This document shows, one piece after another, positions 18,689-26,894 of a DNA stretch of 64,000 nucleotides. Location: NCBI GenBank assembly GCA_023091735.1, contig JALKBU010000034.1:1-64000 (forward strand). The letters are read 5' to 3'. The DNA is from Trichomonas tenax. Lineage: Eukaryota > Parabasalia > Trichomonadida > Trichomonadidae. Positions within the stretch are counted from its first letter, which is position 1. Each line of letters starts with the position of its first letter. The position numbers were made by a program, and so were the translations under genes. The notes under the pieces were generated by a model. The model made no database searches and was not told the origin of the DNA. It saw nothing but the letters and a program-made list of their open reading frames with translations.

Positions 18689-19738
18689 TTATTGCGATTC
18701 AGTCTTTGATTTCGATTTTGATTTTGGTTTTCTGACCTCGTCAAAGAATATATGTTCAAGGGCATCCCTCGCTGAAATTCTATATGTAGGATCGATGGTA
18801 AGCATCAACCTCAAAAGATTGAAGAGATCATCATCTTTATAATCGTCACGCACACGACTAAGTATGGCATCGAATTGGCCAATCGAGATAGAAGAAAGAG
18901 AATTCAATAAATTCGTTGAAACCTCGAACCCAATCTTATCGGCAAACTCTAAAAGTGGTGATGCAGTAAAAACTCTGCTGATCGAACGAAGAATGTCCAT
19001 TTGGTAGTCACCTTTAAACAGAGGCTCTTCGTAAATCATCTCGCCGAGAATGACTCCAGCAGACCAAATGTCTACTGCGTAATTATAAAATCTGTATGAC
19101 ATCAAAATTTCTGGAGCCATAAACCGAATAGTTCCAATACCGACTTCATACTGATGGTATGGAAAGTAAACTTCTGCAAGTCCTAGATCGCCCAAATGCA
19201 GTTTTCCTGTTTTCGGATTATATAAGATATTTTGTTGCTTTACGTCGCGATGCATGATTCCATGTGAATGGCATTCATCTAGTGCAAGCAAAAGCTTGTA
19301 CATGTAGTTCTTTATATCGATTAGTTTGAGTCTGGGAAAGAAATTCTTCCAAACTCCAGATTTATGGTATTGCAATAATAGTGTTGTTGATTTTGAAACT
19401 GGATCTCTCACAACATCGTGCAATTGTACTATGTGAGGGCACTTTTTGAGTGCTTTGTGCATGAAAATTTCTCTTCGGATATAATTTGGTCTCACATCTT
19501 TGTAAACTTTCATTGCATATGTTCTTTTTCCGTCTGTTCCTTTGAAAACTGTCGAAAATTTACCCGTGCCGAGCACAGTGCCTATAGAATATTTGTTAAT
19601 TTTTCCTAATTCGTAAGTATATTGCGAATAAGGAGTAAAATATGGATACAAATATTCTGACATATGAGCGTAGACTTTGGGAATAATAGGCGTGTAAAAT
19701 ACTTCTGTGTTTTTAATCGGAATTTCGGGGTCACTCAT
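18689..19738 (-). CDS. CK2-alpha-like Ser/Thr protein kinase, divergent
   Basis: The 349-residue protein is a complete kinase: G-loop GTGKFSTVFKG, lysine in YAMKVYK, HRDVKQQN, metal-binding DLG, and MAPE. The HRDVK-x-x-N loop, the GLAE segment after the DxG motif, and WSAGVILGEMIYEEPLF place it nearest casein kinase 2 alpha. It differs from canonical CK2 in having DLG instead of DWG and GTIRFMAPE where CK2 has a Gly-Pro-Glu segment. I start at 19738 because a TCACTTTT box (19744-19751) directly precedes it. It could be a trichomonad-specific CK2 paralogue. Confidence 0.82.
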   Translation of the reverse strand: MSDPEIPIKNTEVFYTPIIPKVYAHMSEYLYPYFTPYSQYTYELGKINKYSIGTVLGTGKFSTVFKGTDGKRTYAMKVYKDVRPNYIRREIFMHKALKKCPHIVQLHDVVRDPVSKSTTLLLQYHKSGVWKNFFPRLKLIDIKNYMYKLLLALDECHSHGIMHRDVKQQNILYNPKTGKLHLGDLGLAEVYFPYHQYEVGIGTIRFMAPEILMSYRFYNYAVDIWSAGVILGEMIYEEPLFKGDYQMDILRSISRVFTASPLLEFADKIGFEVSTNLLNSLSSISIGQFDAILSRVRDDYKDDDLFNLLRLMLTIDPTYRISARDALEHIFFDEVRKPKSKSKSKTESQ

Positions 19739-19743
19739 ATTTA

Positions 19744-19751
19744 AAAAGTGA
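19744..19751 (-). promoter_or_regulatory. Initiator-like box TCACTTTT of the CK2-like gene
   Basis: TCACTTTTTAAATATG on the coding strand places the box 5 bases before the start codon. It excludes the upstream in-frame ATG, which would lie before the box. Confidence 0.6.
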
Positions 19752-20198
19752 CAAATCACACACAATAATCCTTTATCCAAATGTTTGTGTATTATTGGTG
19801 TCCTTGGTGTTTTCTTTAAAGAATCTTGGGAAATTGAAGGAAATCTCGATAATTATCTGAAAAATAAACAATAGTAATGAAAATATGGTTATTGGTCAAA
19901 CAACATTATTACCCTTTCAGGGGATTTTCAAATTACAAAGTATAATTCTTCAAATCCTAATGTAATGTGAGTGAAAACGATTTTAAAGATCTTTTTTAAA
20001 AAATAATTTAGTGATAAAATTTGCCAATTTTCATCATTTTATGTCAATTTCAAAGCTTTACTTTTTAAAAAATCATGCTGTAAGATTTATTTTTAGTGTT
20101 GATTATGGATATGTGATTTTGCAATTTCTGTTTCCGTTAGTAATGTCAAAAATAAAAATTTACACGACAAAAAAACAAAATCAGTTTTAAATTATATC
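19752..20198. other. Intergenic gap between divergent genes, about 450 bp
   Basis: A+T-rich DNA containing both promoters. The one recognisable element is the TTTACACGACA motif close to the B9D2 start. Confidence 0.5.
20159..20169 (-). promoter_or_regulatory. Recurrent intergenic motif TTTACACGACA
   Basis: The reverse complement of TGTCGTGTAAA lies 30 bp before the B9D2 start. The same 11-mer lies 5 bp before the AAA ATPase start at 29177. Confidence 0.5.
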
Positions 20199-20735
20199 AT
20201 GGCGCAGTCTGCAGACGCATACTTTATCGGAAGAATCGAAGGCGCATCAGGATTCACCCAGTCAGCATTTTGCCGTTTCTGGTTCGTCAATGGAACACAG
20301 TGGCGCCTTGTTAGTGGATTAGCGCTCGGTCAAACGCAAACAGATAAATCGGGCGAAGACAGTGATGTTGTCGTCTGGAGCCATCCTATTGACGCTTACT
20401 ACGAATTTACAGGTATTCAGGGTTGGCCTAAGCTTTCTTTCCAAGTTTGGCAACATGATGAACTTGGACGTTCGTATTTGGGTGGTTATGCATTCTGCCC
20501 GCTTCCTATGGAACCAGGAAATCATAAAATAGACGTCGATATTTGGAGACCGATCGGTACTTCTGTTGAAGAATTAACAGCAAAGTATATTGGCGGTTCT
20601 CCTTTATTGAAGAATCAAGAAATGGCACATTTGCCAGCTGACCGTTATAAACTTAAGTCAGAAACAGTTGGTAAATTACACCTCGATATCAATCTCATTC
20701 TCGGAAGAACATCAGCATTCCAAATTGCATTTTGA
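20199..20735 (+). CDS. B9D2: B9 domain-containing protein 2 (ciliary transition zone)
   Basis: The 178-residue protein is a single B9 (C2-like) domain and matches B9D2 along its length: IGRIEGASGF at the start, WSHPIDAYYEFTGIQGWPKL, FQVWQHDELGRSYLGGYAFC, and IWRPIG. Human B9D2 is 175 residues. B9D2 works with B9D1 and MKS1 at the ciliary transition zone to gate protein entry into the cilium. Its presence fits an organism with flagella. The start is supported by full-length agreement with the family. Confidence 0.93.
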   Translation: MAQSADAYFIGRIEGASGFTQSAFCRFWFVNGTQWRLVSGLALGQTQTDKSGEDSDVVVWSHPIDAYYEFTGIQGWPKLSFQVWQHDELGRSYLGGYAFCPLPMEPGNHKIDVDIWRPIGTSVEELTAKYIGGSPLLKNQEMAHLPADRYKLKSETVGKLHLDINLILGRTSAFQIAF

Positions 20736-21102
20736 AGCAATCCATTACTTTACTCATTGTTGTTTGTTGAATAAATTCTATACTTATTAATTCGATTTAA
20801 TTTGGAAACCCAAAGAGATCTTAATTTATACCATTATAATTGCTGTAATCAACCGGAGGCTGTAAATAGAATTTCATAAAAACGTTCAATATTTGGAAAT
20901 CAATATCGAAAATGAACATGGCTCAATAAATAATTTGATTAATTTAAGATCAAGAGAAATGATTTTTATTATGATTAATGTTGAAATGAAAAATAATTGA
21001 ATTTTGTGATCAAAAATCGATTGTTTCTGATGTGGTATGTGAATAAAAACAGTGAATTGATATTAGGTGGTTCAATACTTTATCTTTTGGTTCATTTTCT
21101 CA
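20736..21102. other. Intergenic gap, 367 bp
   Basis: A+T-rich DNA between two plus-strand genes, with no feature other than the Initiator-like box just before 21103. Confidence 0.5.
21092..21098 (+). promoter_or_regulatory. Initiator-like box TCATTTT
   Basis: TCATTTT followed by CTCA and the ATG at 21103 selects this start; the reading frame is open further upstream but has no ATG. Confidence 0.55.
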
Positions 21103-21663
21103 ATGAGTACAAACAAAATGACCGAGAACGAATTTTTGGCTTGGACGATTTCACCAGATTCAGGGCCAAAAATCGAATATGTTTTAGCTCACAAAGTAAT
21201 CAACGGCGAAATTCACTATTTAATCAGATATGAAAACAAAAAGTTATTTCCATACGATGTTTGGGTGCCAAACATAAAGGCAACAAATATGGAAGCTGTT
21301 ACAAATTATTGGAATAAAGCAAATCCAAAGGACATTCAGCCGAATCCAAATCCAAATGATCCTTCAGCACATGAAGGTGAAGAAACAAGGAAAGAAAGCA
21401 GTGGAAACAAGATTGAAAAGTCTAATAAATCACAAGTATCTAATACAAGCTCGAAGATTAAGATATTGCAAATTTTGAATGACACAGAATTTTCTGTAAT
21501 TCTACCAGGCGAAACCAACCCAAGCAAGATGCAAAAGTCCGAACTAGAAAAAAATTACAACCAAGAATATCAAGATTTTTTGATGCAACAATTAATGAAA
21601 GCCAGAGAGCACTTTCCAAATATGCTCGATGTTGTCGGTGAGTACTTATCTAATAACAAATAA
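21103..21663 (+). CDS. Chromodomain-like protein, 186 aa
   Basis: Residues about 20-75 resemble a chromodomain: IEYVLAHKVINGEIHYLIRY, then a tryptophan in DVWVPNIK and a closing helix AVTNYWNK, the pattern of E-x-V-L-x-x-R-x-x-x-G-x-x-x-Y-L-V-x-W ... W-x-P ... I-x-x-Y. A low-complexity linker (PNPNPND, charged) follows, then a second small domain (KIKILQILNDTEFSVILPG...) that could be a chromo-shadow or similar fold. This HP1-like layout suggests a chromatin reader. Aromatic-cage residues are only partly obvious, so methyl-lysine binding is unproven. Confidence 0.65.
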   Translation: MSTNKMTENEFLAWTISPDSGPKIEYVLAHKVINGEIHYLIRYENKKLFPYDVWVPNIKATNMEAVTNYWNKANPKDIQPNPNPNDPSAHEGEETRKESSGNKIEKSNKSQVSNTSSKIKILQILNDTEFSVILPGETNPSKMQKSELEKNYNQEYQDFLMQQLMKAREHFPNMLDVVGEYLSNNK

Positions 21664-22100
21664 CGAAATATAATCGATTATATTTTGAAAATATTTTTAT
21701 TATTCTCAAGTTTATCCTATCCTGTTGTGTAGTTATTCCATATAAAGTGTATTTTAATCCTGATTCATTCATATTGCATAAAATTTAATCAATATTATTA
21801 TTTCGAAATTAAAGATACACAGCTATGATACAATTCGTGTGTTGTAGTTCAAGGGAAATATATTCATGTTTGAATGTTTTCAAATATAATATGCAATATT
21901 ATTTGATGTGAAAGTTATGAAAATCTATTGAGAAAAGAATTGACTGAATGTTTTTAACATATATAAGGAAAGATATCATGATGATATTTATTTTGACACG
22001 TAAATAATAAAATGCCAAATAAAATATATTTTGACAAGTAAACTACATATTTTAGATTGTGTCCAAAATTTTCAAAGACCACAGATTTTAAAAATAATTA
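21664..22100. other. Intergenic gap, 437 bp
   Basis: A+T-rich. It contains one TGACACGTAAA motif 97 bp before NMD3. No other feature seen. Confidence 0.5.
21994..22004 (+). promoter_or_regulatory. Recurrent intergenic motif TGACACGTAAA
   Basis: An exact TGWCRYGTAAA match 97 bp upstream of the NMD3 start; a related TTGACAAGTAAAC follows at about 22033. Confidence 0.45.
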
Positions 22101-23540
22101 ATGACTGATACTTTCGAAGAGACTTCGATGAAGATGCCATGTTGCATCTGTGGTGTTATGATAGATCCGAACCCCAGCAACATGTGCGTTGACTGCCTCA
22201 AGCAGAAAGTCAATTTCACAGATTCAGTTCCGAATACATCCGCTGTCATCTACTGCAAGAACTGCGGACGTTATCAGACAGGCCCAACGACATGGCAGCA
22301 TGCAGATCTCGAGTCTCCGCAACTACTTTCGATTTGCCTCTCGAAACTCACTGGACTTAAGGACATGAAAATCGTCGATTCACAGTTCCTTTACACAGAA
22401 GCCCACTCTCGTCGTATCCGTATCTCATTGACACTACAGAAGGAGGCATTGAATGGCACTGTCCTCCGCCAGACAGTCATTGTCACATTTGTTGTCAACA
22501 TTGTTCAGTGCCCGAAGTGTGTCGAAGCCGCTACACCACGTGAACACTGGATTGCAAACGTCCAGCTTCGTCAGAATGTTAAGCATAAAAGATCTCTCTT
22601 CCGCCTTGAGCAGTTAATCCTCAAGCATCGCGCACACGCAGGAACAACATCTCTCGAGCGTGTTGACGATGGTGTCGACTTCCACTTCCCAGACAAGGCC
22701 GGCGCAAACAGATTCATCAACTTCTTACTCCAGCACACACCAGCTCACGTTGATGAGACAGCTAAGCAGGTCGGTGAAGATATCCAGAACGGTACTCTTG
22801 ATATGCGTTTCTCATACCCAGTTAAAGTTCCTCCAGTCTGCAGACAAGATTTCGTTATCTTACCAGATTTCTTCGTCAGAAAGACGGGCAACCAGTCACA
22901 TGTTGCCGTCGTCCAGAAGGTCACAAGAATCATCAGAATGGTTGACCCAATGACAGGTAACAACATCGATATGGATGGTCCAACATACTGGGCCAACCAG
23001 TTCACATCTGCATGCACAATAGACTCCCTCACGAAGTTCAATGTCATCAACATAGAGCCATTCGGTCCACGCATTGGTCAGTACCAGCTTGCTGATGTTG
23101 AGCTCGCTGACGAGAACTACGAGGAACAGATCATGGTTAGAACACACCTTGGCGATCACCTTCACATCGGTGAGCCATGCCTTGCTTATGACCTCAGGTC
23201 TATCGTTCTCCCGGACAAGGCCGAGGATGTCATCAAGAAATACGACATCAGCCCAATCATCATTGTTGGCAGAACACACGAGAAGAAGCACGGTATCAGG
23301 AAATGGAAGATTAAAGAGCTCGCTCCACATAAATCATCCGATGATGAAGAGTTCGAGAACTTCATGGATGAGCTCGAAGACGATAAGGAGCTCAGACAGG
23401 ATGTCGACATCTACAAGAACCCAGATGCTGAAGGCAGGCCAGAGAACCAGCTCCTCGATACAGCAATCGGACTTTCAGAGATGAAGATAGATGAAACTGG
23501 TGAACATTACTCATTCACACCAGAATACATGAAGCAGTAA
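22101..23540 (+). CDS. NMD3: 60S ribosomal export adaptor NMD3
   Basis: The 479-residue protein begins with paired zinc-binding CxxC motifs (CCICGVMI, MCVDCLKQK, YCKNCGRYQ) and continues through the conserved NMD3 core (NVQLRQNVKHKRSLFRLEQL; GVDFHFPDKAGANRFI; GNNIDMDGPTYW). NMD3 loads on pre-60S subunits in the nucleus and recruits the exportin CRM1. The C-terminus is acidic with leucines (DEEFENFMDELEDDKELRQ), where the export signal is expected. Codon use is markedly C-rich and unlike the neighbours, typical of highly expressed genes here. Confidence 0.95.
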   Translation: MTDTFEETSMKMPCCICGVMIDPNPSNMCVDCLKQKVNFTDSVPNTSAVIYCKNCGRYQTGPTTWQHADLESPQLLSICLSKLTGLKDMKIVDSQFLYTEAHSRRIRISLTLQKEALNGTVLRQTVIVTFVVNIVQCPKCVEAATPREHWIANVQLRQNVKHKRSLFRLEQLILKHRAHAGTTSLERVDDGVDFHFPDKAGANRFINFLLQHTPAHVDETAKQVGEDIQNGTLDMRFSYPVKVPPVCRQDFVILPDFFVRKTGNQSHVAVVQKVTRIIRMVDPMTGNNIDMDGPTYWANQFTSACTIDSLTKFNVINIEPFGPRIGQYQLADVELADENYEEQIMVRTHLGDHLHIGEPCLAYDLRSIVLPDKAEDVIKKYDISPIIIVGRTHEKKHGIRKWKIKELAPHKSSDDEEFENFMDELEDDKELRQDVDIYKNPDAEGRPENQLLDTAIGLSEMKIDETGEHYSFTPEYMKQ

Positions 23541-23846
23541 TTTCTTATTTCGTTATTTATTTATATATATTTATATTTTATAGATAGACTTTTATAAATT
23601 ATTTATCTTGCATTATGGAAAAACAACATTCTATTTTTATTGGTTTTTGTATGTATAGATTGTTGTTTTTGGTAATTTCATTTTGTTTCGTCATTTATTG
23701 CATTTTTTTCCTCCAGCATCCTATCAAATAGCTGTAGGCGAAGCTTGAAAATTATTTTTCGAAAAATATAAGTTACTTTTGTACATTCAATGATTAAAAT
23801 TATCAAGTTTAGGAGCAGACAAAATAAAAATAATATAAAACAACTA

Positions 23847-24611
23847 TTAATTGGTTCCAATATCATCTAATTGAAGTTCAAGATTTCTTAAGATGATTGA
23901 CATCTGATGCATTCTCTCTTGAAGACTTCTACCATCACTTTCTGTGCTAAAGGATCCAGACAAACTATTCGTTGACTGTCTTGGAGATAAACTGATTGTT
24001 TTGACTTCTGTTGCGTCTGATGATGAAGACTTGGAGCTGCGCCTACGCAGTTTAAACTTCTTCATCTGTGGTTCTGGTTCAGGCTCAGGAACTGCGATTT
24101 GCTTTGGTTTCTCGCGTCTTGCTGGTTTTGCTGGTTCAGGAACAACTTCAACCCTTGGCTTTTCTTGCGCAGCCGAAGCCTTACGCTTTTTCATGATTGG
24201 AGCTGGTTTCGGTTCATAATTCTGTTGTTTTGTAGGTTCTGGTTCATCATCAATGAGTGGTGTTGGAGGATTGTGGATAACTGCCTTCTTGTTTTCCTGT
24301 GATTTTGGTTTTAAGTTATGTTTTCTAATATATCTGTCGATTCTCTCTAAAACGTCAACTGCTGCCTGACGAATGGCGAATATATCATCATCATCATCAT
24401 CAATTGGCTGTGCTTTTGGTGTATTTAGTTCAGGAGACAAAATATTTTTATCTTCGCTCGATGTATTTGATTTTTTGTTAGATTTCGGTGTTTCGAGATC
24501 GGAAAGACGCAAAAAATTTATTGGAGTACCTTGAGGAGGTCCATTCTTCTGTGTCATTGGTGTGAACTGGTTTGCAGATGCAAGAACTGGCTGTTTTTTA
24601 CCCGATTTCAT
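23847..24611 (-). CDS. Hypothetical low-complexity protein with C-terminal coiled coil, 254 aa
   Basis: I do not recognise this protein. It is largely disordered: Pro/Lys/Glu-rich with an acidic DDDDDD run (about residue 72), a helical insert (IRQAAVDVLERIDRYIRKHN), basic patches KMKKRK and KFKLRRRSSKSSSS, and a short C-terminal helix of coiled-coil type (RMHQMSIILRNLELQLDD). The basic clusters could be nuclear localisation signals. It is divergent from the centrin gene, with 143 bp between the starts. A TCACTTTT box lies about 30 bases upstream of the ATG. Confidence 0.6.
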   Translation of the reverse strand: MKSGKKQPVLASANQFTPMTQKNGPPQGTPINFLRLSDLETPKSNKKSNTSSEDKNILSPELNTPKAQPIDDDDDDIFAIRQAAVDVLERIDRYIRKHNLKPKSQENKKAVIHNPPTPLIDDEPEPTKQQNYEPKPAPIMKKRKASAAQEKPRVEVVPEPAKPARREKPKQIAVPEPEPEPQMKKFKLRRRSSKSSSSDATEVKTISLSPRQSTNSLSGSFSTESDGRSLQERMHQMSIILRNLELQLDDIGTN

Positions 24612-24660
24612 TCTGATGAACGTTTAAAATTAGGCTTACATCAAAAGTGACACTTTATTA

Positions 24661-24710
24661 TTTACACGTCAGAAAGAATTTATTCGACAAATTATATAGT
24701 TTACATGACA
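24661..24710 (-). promoter_or_regulatory. Two recurrent motifs in the divergent promoter (TTTACACGTCA, TTTACATGACA)
   Basis: The motifs occupy 24661-24671 and 24700-24710, 28 bp apart, midway between the divergent starts at 24611 and 24755. This is the clearest case of the motif in a bidirectional promoter. Confidence 0.5.
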
Positions 24711-24754
24711 AAGATACTATTGAATTATTTTTTTTTCTCTAACGCTTATTTAAA

Positions 24755-25264
24755 ATGACTGGAAAAGTCGCAGTAAGCGGGACTGGTAGGAGAGCAAAAC
24801 GCCATAATAATATAGAATTGAACGAAGAACAACGCCTTGAGATCAAATCTGCCTTTGAAATCTTCGATGCTGATAAAAATGGAAAAATCGATATGCAAGA
24901 ATTAAGAACTTGCGTGAAAGCTATGGGATTTGATGTATCTAAAGAAGTAGTGAGCAAGTACATTCAAGAAAGAGGTGATCCAGAAAGAGAAACAATTGAT
25001 TTCATGGCTTTTCATGATTTCATTGGCGCATTGATGCAAAAACGCAACCAAACAGAAGAGATTAAGCGATCTTATCGATTATTCAAGGATGGTGTTCCAG
25101 GAAATATTACAGTTAATGATTTGCGTAGAATTGCCAAAGAAATGGGAACAGGAATTACAGAAGAGGACATTCAAATCATGATCAAAGAGTTTGACGAAGA
25201 TGGTGATGGAGAAATTAATATGGCTGAATTTATGGCTATTATGGATCCATCTCTCGGAAACTAA
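24755..25264 (+). CDS. Centrin, EF-hand calcium-binding protein
   Basis: The 169-residue protein has four EF-hands after a short basic N-terminus, as in centrins of basal bodies and MTOCs. EF1 (DADKNGKIDMQE) and EF4 (DEDGDGEINMAE) have complete 12-residue loops and should bind calcium. EF2 (GDPERETIDFMA) and EF3 (KDGVPGNITVND) lack canonical ligands. This pattern and the FEIFDADKNG/KAMGFD segments distinguish centrin from calmodulin. It acts at basal bodies and contractile fibres. The ATG sits 4 bases after a TTATTT run, with a very short leader likely. Confidence 0.9.
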   Translation: MTGKVAVSGTGRRAKRHNNIELNEEQRLEIKSAFEIFDADKNGKIDMQELRTCVKAMGFDVSKEVVSKYIQERGDPERETIDFMAFHDFIGALMQKRNQTEEIKRSYRLFKDGVPGNITVNDLRRIAKEMGTGITEEDIQIMIKEFDEDGDGEINMAEFMAIMDPSLGN

Positions 25265-25561
25265 AAGATCATGCAATATAATATAGTTTTCATTTTGTTA
25301 ATTTGATTAAATGTATTTTTTCATACAAGCATTCAAAAATTCTATGAAAGCTTGTCTAGAGTATGCTGCAGAAAAGAAAAAGCTATTCTCATGCATTTAC
25401 ACTGACAATAAATAATCGATTTTTATTTGAATAATAAACAAATTAAATAAGAGACATTCATCCTAATATATTAATTCTACTCTATATAGAACATCTAAAT
25501 TTTCGTGCATTTTGAATACAAAGCACGAAAAAAGTTTTTTGATAAATTTCTTGAAATTTGA

Positions 25562-26584
25562 TTAGTTACGATAGTAGACACCAGGAACAAATAGCTGGGG
25601 CCCATTCTGTACTTGTGCGAAATGATATGGAAAATGTGATGGATAATAATTCTGTGGAATATCAACATTTTCTTCAGGTCTAAGCAGAGAGCGAGTAGCA
25701 TCATCTCTTGGAGCTGGCTTGCGCAGTGAATTGATCGCAATAGCAGCAAAAGCAATTAAAAGAACTAATATTGATGATAATATAATGCATATGATGATGA
25801 GTGCGAAGTTCTTGCTATCACTTGTTTCTTTGATAACTGTTGAATCTAATATTCTCGAGTCATCACTCAGTTCAATTTCCAGGAACGACAAATGATGATA
25901 ATTCAAAGAACTTGCAATAGATTGGTGTCTTGGGTATCCAGAATTGTATTTAAAGAAGAATTCTACGCTATTCATGATTTCTTCGTTATTTGTTGGGATT
26001 ACAAAGAAAACACGTTTTGAATTTAACTTACGACGTGGATTATATGGTTCGCAGACTTGTCTATTGCTGCAAACTTGAAGATATTCTGAGATATTCAATT
26101 CTGGATCATAATCAATCCTGAATTTATATCTAAGTGATCCATACCAAACGCAAATCTTAGAGTTGGTCATAACTTTCCCGAATTTCGAACCCAATGTGAA
26201 GAAATCATTATCAAGATTCGTAATATATCGATAAAGGCATTCAGAAGGAAATGCAAACAGAGTAAATGATACAACAGATGTGATCAATGGTTCAATTTCG
26301 AATGAACAAATTGATTTCGAGAAATCAATTCCGCTATAAACGATTGGAAAGTATTGCATCTCTTTATAGAATAACAGACCATTCCTATTTTCGTATATTT
26401 TAGTCCTGATGAGTGATTCGGAGTCGAACACGACTGTTAAATATTGGACGGTCGAATTTACGCATATTATTTCTGTTTCTTCGAGATCAAATGTATAAGA
26501 AGTCGGAGAGTTATCATTTACATCGATATAATGTTTGCATTTCATTGAACCATAAACCAAAAGATATGGAAACAAAGCCAACAT
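25562..26584 (-). CDS. Putative type I surface membrane protein, 340 aa
   Basis: I do not recognise a family. The protein has an N-terminal hydrophobic signal (MLALFPYLLVYGS), an extracellular part of about 235 residues with several cysteines and N-glycosylation sequons (for example NST), one transmembrane helix (about 257-280, LIIICIILSSILVLLIAFAAIA), and a cytoplasmic tail of about 60 residues rich in tyrosine and proline (NYYPSHFPYHF, GVYYRN) suited to endocytic or signalling adaptors. This layout is common among trichomonad surface proteins. Function is unknown. Confidence 0.7.
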   Translation of the reverse strand: MLALFPYLLVYGSMKCKHYIDVNDNSPTSYTFDLEETEIICVNSTVQYLTVVFDSESLIRTKIYENRNGLLFYKEMQYFPIVYSGIDFSKSICSFEIEPLITSVVSFTLFAFPSECLYRYITNLDNDFFTLGSKFGKVMTNSKICVWYGSLRYKFRIDYDPELNISEYLQVCSNRQVCEPYNPRRKLNSKRVFFVIPTNNEEIMNSVEFFFKYNSGYPRHQSIASSLNYHHLSFLEIELSDDSRILDSTVIKETSDSKNFALIIICIILSSILVLLIAFAAIAINSLRKPAPRDDATRSLLRPEENVDIPQNYYPSHFPYHFAQVQNGPQLFVPGVYYRN

Positions 26585-26894
26585 TAAAAATATGATTGTC
26601 AGTGTTCAGGGAATAGTTTCTGTAAACAAAAATCTATAAAGTTAGATACAATATGATTAAAAAATGCATATTTTTGATCCAAATGTCTCCTTTTTCTTAA
26701 ATAGTTAATAATAAACATGTTAGACACACTTTGATAAATCCACTTATAGCATAGCATTGTTTAGAACTAAAGATTTAATGAATATAAGGTTTTTTTATTT
26801 ATCAAGCATAATTTCTGAAAACAATGGGTTAATTATGCCTGACACTTTCAGTGTTTAACAAATAAATATACTGGTTAAAAATAAGATCATATTA
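26585..26894. other. Intergenic gap, 310 bp
   Basis: A+T-rich separation between two minus-strand genes for secretory proteins; it contains the 25562-26584 gene's promoter. Nothing else seen. Confidence 0.5.
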
